In this document: positions 37,363 through 46,953 of the stretch, piece by piece | Layout of the letters: every line of letters starts with the position of its first letter | Position numbering within the stretch: position 1 is the stretch's first letter | Assembly: GCA_022843905.1 (NCBI GenBank) | Contig: JALHMT010000012.1 | Location: forward strand, 81,203-145,202 | Origin: Rubrivivax sp. | GTDB taxonomy: Bacteria > Pseudomonadota > Gammaproteobacteria > Burkholderiales > Burkholderiaceae_C | DNA length: 64,000 nt | Reading direction: 5' to 3' | Position numbers and translations under genes: made by a program | The notes under the pieces: model-generated | Databases searched by the model: none | The model's input: the letters and a program-made list of their open reading frames with translations, nothing else | Told to the model about the DNA's origin: nothing

Positions 37363-38931
37363 TCAGCGTCCGGCATGGGGGATGGACAGGGTGCAGTCGA
37401 GGTGTGGGGCGATGAGTTGTGCAAGGGCGACGGCGATGGCGGGGTTGAGGTTGGGCGAGATGGGGCGGGCATCGAGGTAGATGCGGCCAGTGTCGACGCG
37501 GAGGATGGCGTCGTCCTGCAGCGGGAGGTTGGCGGAACGGCCGGCGATGCCGCGCACGGTGTGGACGCCGGTGCGTGAGACGTGGAGGGTGCGTGGTTCC
37601 TGGAGTGCCCACTGCCACAGCAGGGGGACGGGCGTGGTGACGACGAGCAGCGTCGACCACGGGTGCCAGCTCAGCAGCCAGACCAAGGTGAGGTCGACGC
37701 CGGGAATCTGCAGCAGGGACGCGGCGATGGTGCCCACGGCTGCGGATGAAGTGGGTTCCCAGCCAAGGCCATGGAGGTGCAACAGGACCCACGTCAGGGC
37801 TGCCGAGAGCACGACGGATACGGCCAGCAACAGGCCTGTGCGCTGGGCGGGATATTCGACGTGCAGGTGGCTCCCGCTGTTGTCCACGCGAATGCCGGCG
37901 GCGTGCAGCAGGTCCAGAGCGGCTGCGGTGTCTGCCGGCAAGGGGCGCGAGACGCCGTTTTTCTGGCGCGACGCTGGGCGGTAGTCGCCGGCGAAATCGT
38001 TGAGCTCGCGCGGCTGGGATTTCAGGCCCTCGGCGCAAGCGTCGGCGATTTCACACACGGTCGCGATGCGCTCGACCTCGGCCGCGAGGTCGTCGGCGCG
38101 TGGAAGTGCGCCGTAGGGATAGAGCTGCGCCGATGCGGTTGGACCGTCGAGTGCACCGATGACGCCGTCGCGATCGAGGACCAGACGCAGCGCCCCGCTC
38201 TTGGGGAGTCGGCGCGCGATGTCGACCAGGCACGCCGCAAGGTGGGTCGGAATGGCTGCGCGTGCGGCCGTGTCGGAGGTCGCCCAGACATTGAAGATCT
38301 TGTCGAACTCGGCTTCGCCCCTTGAACGCGTGGTGAATCCGGCGCTGCCGGGTGGCACGGGCCGTTCGTGAACGGCGCGGGTGGCGATCACGACGGGTTC
38401 GGTCAGCGGCAGGCTGGCACCGAACTCGAACAGGGTGCCGCAGAACAGGCGCTCATCGCGTCGGTTGTCGCTGCGCTCATGGACGCGGAAGGTCTCGCCG
38501 ACGCACAGCGCGACGGGCAAGCCGCTGCAGTGCAGGCGTACGAGTCCGTGAAACTCGCGGCGTGGCGCGAACAGGAAAAAGCCAGCGCGATTCAGGCTGT
38601 GGTCGCTGAGGCGCCCGTGTACATCGATCTGCGCGTGTGGCCAGGCTTCGCGCAGCAAGGCGTCGAGTACGTGCTCGCGGAAGCTGCGGCGGAGTGTGGT
38701 CAGCGCTTCCCACGCGATCACTCCGCTCAGCACGGTGACGACGAAGAGCACGATGATGCCCCACTGCGGGACGGATTCTTCGAGGAAGACCACCGCCCAG
38801 CCATAGGCGCCGGTGGCGACGAAGCAGGTGAATAGCAGGGCCAAGCTGATGCGCGGCCAGCGCCGCTTTGCCTTCAACCAAGGCAGGTAGGCGGTGGTGT
38901 AGCGGCCAGGTATGGAGATCGCCGGACGCAT
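37363..38931 (-). CDS. DUF3137-like membrane protein
   Basis: Protein of 522 residues. Two N-terminal hydrophobic helices (SLALLFTCFVATGAYGWAVV, WGIIVLFVVTVLSGVIAWEA) are followed by a soluble domain with AGFFLFAPRREFHGLVRLHC and LFCGTLFEFGASLPL that resembles DUF3137 proteins. A second hydrophobic pair lies at about residues 385-460. The start could be ATG 38931 or an upstream ATG at 39030; the extension is Pro/Ser-rich and unlikely. It borders the AT-richer island on its 5' side. Function unknown; assignment to DUF3137 is moderate. Confidence 0.65.
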   Translation of the reverse strand: MRPAISIPGRYTTAYLPWLKAKRRWPRISLALLFTCFVATGAYGWAVVFLEESVPQWGIIVLFVVTVLSGVIAWEALTTLRRSFREHVLDALLREAWPHAQIDVHGRLSDHSLNRAGFFLFAPRREFHGLVRLHCSGLPVALCVGETFRVHERSDNRRDERLFCGTLFEFGASLPLTEPVVIATRAVHERPVPPGSAGFTTRSRGEAEFDKIFNVWATSDTAARAAIPTHLAACLVDIARRLPKSGALRLVLDRDGVIGALDGPTASAQLYPYGALPRADDLAAEVERIATVCEIADACAEGLKSQPRELNDFAGDYRPASRQKNGVSRPLPADTAAALDLLHAAGIRVDNSGSHLHVEYPAQRTGLLLAVSVVLSAALTWVLLHLHGLGWEPTSSAAVGTIAASLLQIPGVDLTLVWLLSWHPWSTLLVVTTPVPLLWQWALQEPRTLHVSRTGVHTVRGIAGRSANLPLQDDAILRVDTGRIYLDARPISPNLNPAIAVALAQLIAPHLDCTLSIPHAGR

Positions 38932-39502
38932 GGGCAGACAGGATTTGGGCGGGAGCGAGTATAGGTGTGGGGGTGGGTGGCGGGGTTGTTGGGTTGCCGA
39001 TGGGGACGTCGGTGATCTCAGCGATGTCACGTCGGCTGGCCTGCTTGTGAAGCTGGGGCGCGAGCGACGACAGCTTTGTGGCGACCCAACCGTGCTGGTG
39101 ATGGTGTTCTATCGACCCTGAGCGGATACAGCGATCCCAAGATTCGCATCCGAGAAGCGGACGTTGCCAGCGTCGACGGCTTTGCTGCCACTCCTAAGTA
39201 TCAGACCGCGAATTTCGGGACCTTCAATTCGCCTACATCCGTTGGTTACACGGAATTACCCGCCCATGGGTCGATGATTGGGCCCCGCTCGGATAGCAAC
39301 GTATGTCCCAACTAAAACTGCTAACAGCAGAAGCTGCTCGAAGCGATTCTGCCCTTTCCCAGAGTTCGTGGGTGCCAACAAAAGTATACCGCCTAATGGA
39401 GATTGCAGTTCATGGCGAATCTGACGTTTGAGCCAATTGGACCGTTGGGGTATGCTGGCATTTGCCGCAACAAAAAACACCGTGTCGGCATGCTAGTGCC
39501 AC
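38932..39502. other. Gene-poor junction at the left edge of the low-GC island
   Basis: About 570 bp without a convincing gene. From about 39120 the sequence becomes noticeably richer in A and T than the preceding 39 kb. Short open frames exist on both strands, but none has a start signal or family resemblance. No tRNA, direct repeat or integrase attachment site was recognised by eye. Confidence 0.5.
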
Positions 39503-41512
39503 CTATTCTAGGAATGTAGCCATCCCCTGGGTCAGGTGTGCAGATCCGCTCTGACATAAGTCTCGCTCCATTCTGGACTCGAGTTCACGGAACGCAAGCT
39601 TGTGAATCGACGGTTCAAAATATATCATGCTCGTACCCTGCAAGCGAAACTCAGGTAGTTCAATGACCCAACCTCGTTTGAGCCCAGTTATTATTGCCTT
39701 AAAGGAATCGGTGGCAGTGAACGGACTGCAGGCGAGTTCGTAAAACACATTTAAGTAGGCAAGCACATAGTCATCGGTTAACGCAGAACTACAACGACCT
39801 TCGGACGTACATGCCATTTGATCGTATTGCCTGAGTGGTCCGTCCTGAGTGATACGGCCTTCGTCGGACACCAACGAAGCCCGAAGCCCGCTGAGTCGGA
39901 GCTCTTTTGCTTCATTTGTAGTTATTGGCCCCACAAGCACGGAGTTGCGGATTGCTAGAGCCCAGTCGTACGGGTCAGGTGTCGACGCGGTATTGGCGGA
40001 AACTCGAACATTTCGAAGTAAACTTCCGCGAAATCCGGCTTGGACGTTTGATCCTCTAAAGCGGACCGAGTACAGAAAGGCTAAACTGAAGTCGGTCCCT
40101 ATCATGCTCGAAGCGTCGAACGAGACTCTTCTTATGGTGGCTGAGATCAGCCTCGTGGAGTCCAGCTCTGCCTCTCGAATGTGTAGATCTTCAAGTATTG
40201 CGCCTGCTAGATTTGCCTCGCTGAGGTCAGTTTGGTACAAATAACTGCGGCGCAGTTCAGCACCTGGTGCACTGATCCGGCTGAGATTGGCACGCTCTAA
40301 GCTGACGTTGCGAAAGATGGCGCCTGTTAAATCGGCCTCAGCGAGATTGACGCCGACTAAAGGAAGATCGGAGAAACTTGCGTACCTGAGAGCGCGACCC
40401 CGCAGATCAATGCCTTCAAATCTAGCTTCGGCGGTCTTTTGCGACGATCCTGGGGTGGTTTCAGTTGGTGAGAACCATTCCGAGTCATTCCGCGAGTTGA
40501 TTCGATGACTTCCGCTTAAGTGAATCGTTCGTCTGAAAGGACTGGAGGCGTTGTGGAACAGTAGCGCGGTCGGCAAGTATGTTGTCATCCCGAGAGGGAC
40601 TTCTCCTCGCAAAGGCCAGTCGTTTTGAATGGAGCCACCGCCGGGATGCCGTGTGATTATAGGGATCCCAACCCAGGTAAAGTGGTATGCCGCTTGCCCC
40701 ACTATGTTGGAGCCACCGAAAAACGCATGTGCTCTAAGTATGCCGTCCTCAAGACTTTCGCCCGGAATCAGCGCCACGAAGAACGCGCAGAAGGTGCTTG
40801 CCAAGCCTGTAACTAACGTGATTCTTGCGAACGGCGCTTGGCGTTCGGACGCTAAAGCGTCTTGACGGATGAAAGTCCCCCTCAATCCACGCCTTGGAAG
40901 CACGCTAAGCCACCACTCCAGTCGGCCTCTAGCGGGGTCTGTGATGGATGGCCACAATAGGATAGTCAGAAGAACTGTGCAGGAAAGGGCCAGCCGCTGT
41001 GACCAAGTGACTGTCGCGATTTGTGCCGGCAGAAACCTGAGCAAAGCATAGATATGGATGGTGATAGGAACGACGATGACGGTTAGGCAGACGACCACTC
41101 CTTGTAGTCGTTTGAAGACCGAGTCTGCAGAATGGCCGACAAGCCAGTTGGAGAATGTGAAGTTGGCGATCTGAGAATTGACGTCTTCACGCTCGGAGCG
41201 AATGGCTCCAAACAGCGACTCATTGATTCGATGCAGCTTCTGAGCAAGCATCTGCAAATGCAAGAGTAATTCAGCGTGTAGTATCGTGATTAGCCAGCCC
41301 ACAACCAGAAAGAATGCTGACAGAGGGAGTTCAGTTTTTTCGATTAGGGGCAAAGGAACGGCCGCATCTCGGAGCAGTCTTTCATCGGTTGATCCTGCTG
41401 CGACTAGAAAAGTAAAGGCAGTCAGGGCCATCAGTGTTAGGTACACAGTGCGGACCACACCCGACGCCTCATTTGCTGACTTCAACAGTGTTGTGGCAGT
41501 CTCTGTGGTCAT
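39503..41512 (-). CDS. Pentapeptide-repeat protein with N-terminal membrane domain
   Basis: Protein of 669 residues. Five or six hydrophobic helices occur in residues 1-280 (VYLTLMALTAFTFLVAAGS, LSAFFLVVGWLITILHAELL, VVVCLTVIVVPITIHIYALL). After a linker come A(D/N)LXX pentapeptide repeats (ARFEGIDLRGRALRYASFSD, VNLAEADLTGAIFRNVSLER) that should fold into a right-handed quadrilateral helix. The C-terminal ~150 residues hold a cysteine pair (MACTSEGRCSS). ATG 41512 has AGGAG about six bases upstream. Base composition is clearly lower in GC than the host. It is divergent from the coiled-coil gene. Function unknown; fusions of this type occur near defence genes. Confidence 0.8.
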   Translation of the reverse strand: MTTETATTLLKSANEASGVVRTVYLTLMALTAFTFLVAAGSTDERLLRDAAVPLPLIEKTELPLSAFFLVVGWLITILHAELLLHLQMLAQKLHRINESLFGAIRSEREDVNSQIANFTFSNWLVGHSADSVFKRLQGVVVCLTVIVVPITIHIYALLRFLPAQIATVTWSQRLALSCTVLLTILLWPSITDPARGRLEWWLSVLPRRGLRGTFIRQDALASERQAPFARITLVTGLASTFCAFFVALIPGESLEDGILRAHAFFGGSNIVGQAAYHFTWVGIPIITRHPGGGSIQNDWPLRGEVPLGMTTYLPTALLFHNASSPFRRTIHLSGSHRINSRNDSEWFSPTETTPGSSQKTAEARFEGIDLRGRALRYASFSDLPLVGVNLAEADLTGAIFRNVSLERANLSRISAPGAELRRSYLYQTDLSEANLAGAILEDLHIREAELDSTRLISATIRRVSFDASSMIGTDFSLAFLYSVRFRGSNVQAGFRGSLLRNVRVSANTASTPDPYDWALAIRNSVLVGPITTNEAKELRLSGLRASLVSDEGRITQDGPLRQYDQMACTSEGRCSSALTDDYVLAYLNVFYELACSPFTATDSFKAIITGLKRGWVIELPEFRLQGTSMIYFEPSIHKLAFRELESRMERDLCQSGSAHLTQGMATFLE

Positions 41513-41841
41513 TGCTACTCCTAGTGGGCCTCGCGCTCCAGCACGGGCGCACCCTCGGTGGATCTCTTTACTGTGGTCCCTACGGTGCGACAAGGTCTGG
41601 GCTTTAAGGCCTAAAGTTCGAGCCAACGAAGCGCTTGTTTATCCTGGCAGTTCACGATGGCGGGGAGCACCGGTGCCGGTGAAGATGCTGCCATGAATCA
41701 GACGTTCTTTGCCTGCTCCGAGTACTCAAACAGGAAGCGCCAGACGCGGCGCGCGTTCAAAGTTCCCCCATCAACACTCGTGATGAGGCGAGGCGGTGGA
41801 GGTACTCAGACAATGGCGCGTCTACGCCAAACGGAGGAATC
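41513..41841. other. Divergent intergenic region in the island
   Basis: About 330 bp between the pentapeptide-repeat gene and the coiled-coil gene. It must hold both promoters, but I see no clear -35/-10 pair. GGAGGA precedes the GTG of the right-hand gene. No additional gene is supported. Confidence 0.4.
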
Positions 41842-43260
41842 GTGCGTTCACTTTGCCGAATCTCGATCCTTAGCATCTTCTGCGGAGCCCTGATCGCCAT
41901 GACCGACCCCACTGTTGCCCAGACCCAGGCCGATCTTGACAAAGCCACCCTAGCGGCGAACATCGCCGAACAGGAAAGGAAGGCGGCCGATTCGAAGAAA
42001 GCGGCTGCCACTGCGGCAGCCGACGCAGCCGCCGCGGCGTCGAAGGCAGCCAACGATCTGGCCAAGAACAAGGCTGAAAGTGACAAGGCCAGGGCCGATG
42101 CGGACAAGGCCACCGCCGACGCCGACAAGGCGCGCGTCGACGTCGACAAGGCGAAGTCCGACGCCGGCAAGGCCGCTGCCGATGCGGACAAGGCCAAGGC
42201 CGACGCGGACAAGGCCGTGTTCGATAGCGTAAAGGCGGGTCTGCCAGCGCCGCCGGACCCGACCAAGTACAAGATCGAGAAGCCTGCAGCTCCGGCGCTC
42301 GGGGCCACCATCGGGCGCCTGACCTACCAGCAGGCAGTTAAGCTGGCAGGCAAGATCGGCCCGAAAGTGGCCGCTGCTGCCGCGGGTAGCACACTGGTGG
42401 CCGACGATGCCAAGGTGCGCACTCTGATGGCCATGGGCACGGCCACTAGAGAAGGCCTGCTGACGGCCAAGTCAGGCCTGGACGGCCAGATTGAGGCCCT
42501 GCAGAACCGGATGAAGGGTCAGCCGATGACCGCGTTTTCCTCCGGCACCGCGTTGGCAATCGGATCCTTGCTGGAGAACGTACTGGCCTATGCCACGATC
42601 CTGCGTACGCAGTACGGTTTTGCCACAGTGTCCGCCACGACCAACGCCGAGGCCACGCTGACCGCCTCGGTGCTGGGACAGCTGGCCGGACAGTTAAGCT
42701 TCGTCGACGCGGATGGCGCGTTGCCGCAGGCCAGCTCTGAGGTGGCCGGTCGGCTGGGGGGTCTGCGTAACACGATCCTGACCGCCCGCACCGCTATCAG
42801 CGATGCGGCCCGGTGGTCGAAGGAGCGACGCGATGCTGCGCCTGTGGGCACTACGGACGCGGAGAAGGCGGCCTTCCGTGCTGCCAACACACGAGCGGCC
42901 GATGAGGTGGACCGCTTAGCCGAAGCGCTGGGCAAGGCTGTCGACGAAGCGCAGAAGCTTACCGCCGCGCTGTTTGTCGTCGACGCGCAGGGCAACACGG
43001 CCTATGACGCCGCGCAGCGTGGGGAGGCCTTGACCAAAACGCTGACCAGCGGCGGCAAGGTCATGACCTTGACCTTGAAGGTGATTTCTTCGGACGTCGA
43101 CACAGTGGCCACGGACGGCCTGTTCTCGCGTTTCAAGGTTTATGCCGGCAACACCACCATCGGCCGCTGGAAGCTGGTCGACAGCACCGGTAAGCTAATC
43201 AGCGCAGGCGCCGAGATGGAACAGCAGGGGCCGGAGCGGGTGCAGTTGACCGACAACTAG
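41842..43260 (+). CDS. Secreted alanine-rich coiled-coil protein, unknown function
   Basis: Protein of 472 residues starting at GTG 41842 with GGAGGA five bases upstream. A signal peptide ends TVAQT. Residues ~30-130 are a long coiled coil of near-repeats (ADKAKADADKA, ADKATADADKARVDVDKA) encoded by a matching DNA repeat at 42085-42235. The C-terminal 330 residues are predominantly helical (LTYQQAVKLAGKIGPKVAAA, IGSLLENVLAYATILRTQYG) and end in a small beta region. I recognise no family. It is convergent with the propeptide-like and subtilase genes inside the island. Confidence 0.75.
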   Translation: MRSLCRISILSIFCGALIAMTDPTVAQTQADLDKATLAANIAEQERKAADSKKAAATAAADAAAAASKAANDLAKNKAESDKARADADKATADADKARVDVDKAKSDAGKAAADADKAKADADKAVFDSVKAGLPAPPDPTKYKIEKPAAPALGATIGRLTYQQAVKLAGKIGPKVAAAAAGSTLVADDAKVRTLMAMGTATREGLLTAKSGLDGQIEALQNRMKGQPMTAFSSGTALAIGSLLENVLAYATILRTQYGFATVSATTNAEATLTASVLGQLAGQLSFVDADGALPQASSEVAGRLGGLRNTILTARTAISDAARWSKERRDAAPVGTTDAEKAAFRAANTRAADEVDRLAEALGKAVDEAQKLTAALFVVDAQGNTAYDAAQRGEALTKTLTSGGKVMTLTLKVISSDVDTVATDGLFSRFKVYAGNTTIGRWKLVDSTGKLISAGAEMEQQGPERVQLTDN

Positions 43261-43283
43261 CCGCCAGTGCCTGAACTGGTGGA

Positions 43284-43592
43284 CTATTCGTTCGCCAGTG
43301 AAGGAGGCGGCAGGATATCCACGTAGTCGATCAAACCGGTCAGCGCGTGGTCGCGGGGCGAAACGACGATGCCCGATCCTGCAGCCTGGCCAAGCGTGAT
43401 ACCGAGCTGTTCTTCGAAGCGTTGCGGGTCCCCCTGCACACTGACGCCGAAGCGCCCGGCGCGGATGACGTGGAAGCCCAGGCCCCTCAACGAATCGGCC
43501 GCCCGTTGCACACGCGCCGGCTCCGGGCGCTGCTTGTCGTCGCCACTGGACGCCATGACGTGCACCGTTGCCGTGATCTGGGTTTTCGACAT
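43284..43592 (-). CDS. Stand-alone protease propeptide-like protein, 102 aa
   Basis: Soluble protein of 102 residues. SLRGLGFHVIRAGRFGVSVQ and GIVVSPRDHALTG...VDILPPPS align with [20 protein letters not shown] and [14 protein letters not shown]...[10 protein letters not shown] inside the N-terminal region of the adjacent subtilase. Both copies keep the same order and a Pro-Pro-Pro ending. It therefore looks like a free copy of a propeptide/inhibitor domain (kumamolisin- or I9-like fold). ATG 43592 starts 8 bp after the protease stop, so the two are co-transcribed. Expected role: inhibitor or folding chaperone of the protease. This is an inference from the internal alignment. Confidence 0.7.
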   Translation of the reverse strand: MSKTQITATVHVMASSGDDKQRPEPARVQRAADSLRGLGFHVIRAGRFGVSVQGDPQRFEEQLGITLGQAAGSGIVVSPRDHALTGLIDYVDILPPPSLANE

Positions 43593-43599
43593 TGCCAAA

Positions 43600-45300
43600 T
43601 CATAGTCGGTCGACTTCCTGCAGTGCGGCCTGTGCATCGACAAGGCCCCATCCCACCGCGATGTTCGGCTGGCCGACCGCTGGCACACCGAAGGCATTGC
43701 GTCCGCTCTCCACCGCTGTCGAAGCACGCTGCAGGCAGTGTTTGACTTGCGCAGGCGACAGGGTCAGGCCGCGGCCGGCCGCATGCTGGGTCATCAGCGC
43801 GACGACACCAGCAACCTGCGCGGTGGCGCTGCTGGTGCCACTGTCGTAGATCCAGCCATCGTCAATGCGGGTTTCGTCCTTGTCCGGGAAAGAAAACCCG
43901 TGTGACGACACATCGGCAAACGAACCCGGCGGCACGGGCAGTGGCAGGTAAATGCCTCGCGGTGCCAGGCCACATAGGCCACTGACGTCGGGCACGTTGC
44001 GGTCTGCGCTCAGATCGCTCCTGAAGCCGCTGGCGTAGTCGCTGGCTTGAAGGGAGCCGGATGCCGGGTCGGCGTACACGCCGCCGACAGCAAGCACCAA
44101 CGGATCGCTGGCGGGCCAGAAACGTTCGCCGTTGCCGGCGGCAAAGATCATCGTGGCGCCGTCCTCTTCGATCACCGAGCGTATGCTCAGCTGCAGAGTA
44201 CTGAAGGTCTGCTCGTCGGGCCAGCCCCACGAGCAGGAAATGATGCGGGCGCCGTCGTCGGCCGCACGCTCGATGGCCCCCGATGGGTCGTCCTTCCGGT
44301 AGCCGCGCAGACGGCACCCGGGTGCGACATTCAGGATGCTCCAGGCCATGGCCGTGCCGTGACCGGAGTCGTCCGGCGCCGCATCGACGGCCTTAAAGTC
44401 GAAGTTGCCCTGCTTGAATACCGGGTGATCAACAAAAAAGCCGGTGTCGATTACGGCTACCGGAACCCCGGCGCCGTCTCGGGCCAGTCCGGCGATTCCC
44501 AGGCACTTCCTCAGCGCACCGGCGTCGAGCACAGGGTAGTTGACCGGCGGCGGGACGGCGGCGATCGACGGGCGCGGTGGTGGCACGAACACGATGTCGT
44601 CGATCGAGGGGTGGATGTGCAGGCCCGGCACGGCGATAGACTGTCGCGGCGCCACGAACAGGTCCTCGGGCTCGGGTGCTTCCAGGGCTGCCGAGAACAT
44701 GCGCAAGGCCCTGTCTACTGGCGCTCGCCTGGCCACGCCTACGGCCAAGGCCACCTTGAATAGGTCACTGACCAATCGAGCAGATGCTGTCGCGGTGACA
44801 CTGAAACGACCCACCCGTTCGATCGCGAAGCCCTCGGCTTCGAGGAACGAGACGGTCTTCGCCAAGTGGTCCTCGTCCGGCTTGGCTTCGGCCAGCGGCA
44901 ACTTGTCCATGCGCCCGCGCAACTGGCGCAGACGCATACCGCCTCGGGTCTTCGGACTTACGGTGACACGTACCGACTGCTCGAGTTCACTGATACGTTT
45001 GCGCAGGCGCTGGTCGGATAGGACCGCCTGCACAACCCGGGCGTCCGAATGTTCGATCAACGAGGGTGTCTGAAGCTGGCGCTGCGCCGAGGAACCCGCT
45101 CGCGCCAGGAACTCGGAAGATGCACTTTCAAGGAATTTGGCCGCCACGTCAGACGCCAGCACTAGGTCGGCCAGCGAACTGCTCCCGACACCCATTGCGC
45201 GGCCGATGGACCGGCCGATAGTCGGTCCCAGTTCGGCCACCGCCATGCTGGCGAGATCCGCGACGATCGAGGAAGGCGGCTGCTGGCGCGCTCTGGGCAT
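43600..45300 (-). CDS. S8 (subtilisin) family serine peptidase without signal peptide
   Basis: Protein of 566 residues. The catalytic triad is Asp285 in [11 protein letters not shown], His314 in [10 protein letters not shown] and Ser490 in [12 protein letters not shown]. The first ~120 residues are helical, with a small-residue-rich segment ([20 protein letters not shown]). They are followed by a propeptide-like domain (~170-260) that the downstream small gene duplicates. No signal peptide is visible, so it may act in the cytoplasm or leave by another route. ATG 45300 has GGAG six bases upstream. It resembles protease effectors found next to coiled-coil or regulatory partners; the target is unknown. 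Confidence 0.85.
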   Translation of the reverse strand: MPRARQQPPSSIVADLASMAVAELGPTIGRSIGRAMGVGSSSLADLVLASDVAAKFLESASSEFLARAGSSAQRQLQTPSLIEHSDARVVQAVLSDQRLRKRISELEQSVRVTVSPKTRGGMRLRQLRGRMDKLPLAEAKPDEDHLAKTVSFLEAEGFAIERVGRFSVTATASARLVSDLFKVALAVGVARRAPVDRALRMFSAALEAPEPEDLFVAPRQSIAVPGLHIHPSIDDIVFVPPPRPSIAAVPPPVNYPVLDAGALRKCLGIAGLARDGAGVPVAVIDTGFFVDHPVFKQGNFDFKAVDAAPDDSGHGTAMAWSILNVAPGCRLRGYRKDDPSGAIERAADDGARIISCSWGWPDEQTFSTLQLSIRSVIEEDGATMIFAAGNGERFWPASDPLVLAVGGVYADPASGSLQASDYASGFRSDLSADRNVPDVSGLCGLAPRGIYLPLPVPPGSFADVSSHGFSFPDKDETRIDDGWIYDSGTSSATAQVAGVVALMTQHAAGRGLTLSPAQVKHCLQRASTAVESGRNAFGVPAVGQPNIAVGWGLVDAQAALQEVDRL

Positions 45301-45410
45301 GGACTGCTCCGGTGTCTGCTCAGCTCCGAAGTATGGGGTTCGCGAGCCCGCGAACAACGCCAATCGTAAGGACGGAGGCCAGCGGTCGCAGTGCGCTGTG
45401 GGGTCTGCTA

Positions 45411-45566
45411 CTGGCGCACTTCGTCACCCATCTTCTGCAGTCGGGCTACAACATCCGCAAGGTGCATGAGTTGCTGGGACACAGCGATGTCTCCACAACG
45501 ATGATCTACACCCACGTCCTCAATCGTGGCGCGCGGGGGGTGCGGAGTCCTCTGGGCCAGGATTTG
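45411..45566 (+). pseudogene. C-terminal remnant of integron-type tyrosine recombinase
   Basis: The plus-strand frame reads [20 protein letters not shown] then [20 protein letters not shown] and VRSPL, a close match to the IntI/XerC C-terminus. It retains the box II HxxR-like histidine ([10 protein letters not shown]) and the catalytic tyrosine (MIYTHV). The preceding RHSFAT part is altered ([11 protein letters not shown]) and everything before it is missing. The remainder of 45301-45892 shows no gene and no recognisable attC site. It marks the right edge of the island. Confidence 0.8.
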
Positions 45567-45892
45567 AGCGCTGTCGGCCAGAGGGCGGTCTGGGCAGCCG
45601 CATTGCGGCCGTTGGCGAAGGACAGGAAATGGCCGGGTGCCGGTACCGACAAGAGGCCGCCTCCTGGCAATCCAGTCTCGATGGAAACGTCTGCCCGCGG
45701 GCAACGACACCGACGGGCAAGCAAGCCAGTCTCAGCAACTCGGGCATCTTCAAGCACTCGGCGGCGGCGCCTGTCCACAAGTCCATGTCGGGGCGCACGC
45801 GTCAGAGCAACTACTTCAGCGCCCTGCGTTGACCGGGCCGTCCCGGCAGCCCGTGTTGAACGGGTGCCCGGACTTCCGGTGTTCGATCCCGC

Positions 45893-46630
45893 TCAGGCCT
45901 TGGCGGCCACCTTGCGCGCCTTGCTTGCCACGCGACGCGCTGCGTTGGAGGTCTGCGTGGCGGTCCCGGCCACGGCCTTCTTGACGCGCTTCGTCGTCGT
46001 CTCGGCCTGGCGCGCGACGCGGCGGGCGGCGTTCGAGGCGCTGGTGGCGGTGTCGGCCACGGCCTGGCTGACTTCGCGGGTGGCGGTCTTGGTGATGCGC
46101 TTGCGCGCGGCGGCGGCCTTGCGGGTCGTCGCCTTGAGCTGGCGGGTGGCCACGGCCTTGGCCGGCACCGGCTTGCCGGCGACGCGGCGCACCAGGGCGC
46201 TGCTGCCTTCTTCGATGCGCTCGGCCACCAGGCTCACGACCTGGGCGGCGGGGCGCACCACGCGGTTCAGCGTGTCCAGCGCGTTCACGTTGGCGGCGCG
46301 CTCCAGGCGCACGGCGCCTTCGGCGACCAGGCCCACACCCTTGGTCGCCAGGTCCGTGGCCACGCCCACGACGCTCTGCGCGCGGTCGGTGCCCAGGTGG
46401 ATGCCCTTGACGTAGTAGCCGGTGACGCGCTGCTGGGCGCCGATCAGGTTCGAGCGCAGGTCGGCGCGCAGGGCGGCGGCGCCGCGGTTCACCACGCTGG
46501 CGAAGCGCGCGTCGACGAAGCCGACCAGGCGCTCGCCGCCGTAGCGGTAGCTGTTGATGACGTTGGTGGCGGTGATGCCGTAGGCGGCAATGACGTCGGT
46601 GGCCACGGTGGAAAGGTTCTTGTTCGACAT
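45893..46630 (-). CDS. Phasin-like protein with histone H1-like Ala/Lys/Arg-rich tail
   Basis: Protein of 245 residues. The first ~160 are amphipathic helix-forming sequence ([40 protein letters not shown]) resembling phasin or polyhydroxyalkanoate granule-associated proteins. The last ~90 residues are basic and alanine-rich ([35 protein letters not shown]), as in AlgP/H1-like proteins. ATG 46630 has AGGAG seven bases upstream. Both granule coating and DNA binding are possible, as for PhaM/PhaF-type proteins that link granules to the nucleoid. Confidence 0.72.
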   Translation of the reverse strand: MSNKNLSTVATDVIAAYGITATNVINSYRYGGERLVGFVDARFASVVNRGAAALRADLRSNLIGAQQRVTGYYVKGIHLGTDRAQSVVGVATDLATKGVGLVAEGAVRLERAANVNALDTLNRVVRPAAQVVSLVAERIEEGSSALVRRVAGKPVPAKAVATRQLKATTRKAAAARKRITKTATREVSQAVADTATSASNAARRVARQAETTTKRVKKAVAGTATQTSNAARRVASKARKVAAKA

Positions 46631-46953
46631 GGTTCGCTCCTGTTGATTGAAGGGATCGACCCGACCGCGTAGACCGTTTGCTGCGGCCGCTTTCAATCAG
46701 GGTTGCAGCGACTGTGCCGACAGCTTGTAGAGGGCGCACCTCAGAACACGGGTTTTCCCTAGAGCGTGCGGTCTAGACTGTGCGTTGGTTCAGCGCGCCT
46801 CGCCGTGCGGATCAACGCGTTGGCACCCGTCCATCCCAGTCTTGATGGCAGGGCCTGGGCAGTGATGGTTCCGTGAAGATTCGGTGAGGACTTTTCTGCC
46901 GAGGTCTGCAAAGCTGTGCTGAGGCCATTTCGCCAAGTCACCGGATCAGCGTC
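46631..46953. other. Intergenic region between divergent phasin-like and beta-propeller genes
   Basis: About 320 bp. It holds the promoter side of both genes. I note no strong promoter hexamers, hairpin or small gene; GC content is mixed, with TTGCGGCCGC and gtgcggtctagactgtgcg runs of no clear meaning. Confidence 0.35.

Noticed and set aside
39076..39480. Small genes in the left island junction
   Set aside because: Short frames on both strands have no ribosome-binding site, no conserved features and no neighbour logic.
42085..42235. Regular repeat that might be a CRISPR or tandem array
   Set aside because: It is the codon-level repeat of the ADKAKADADKA coiled coil; there is no repeat-spacer structure and no cas gene.
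45567..45892. Possible attC site or gene cassette next to the recombinase remnant
   Set aside because: No paired GTTRRRY/RYYYAAC core sites could be found by eye, and no open frame here looks coding.
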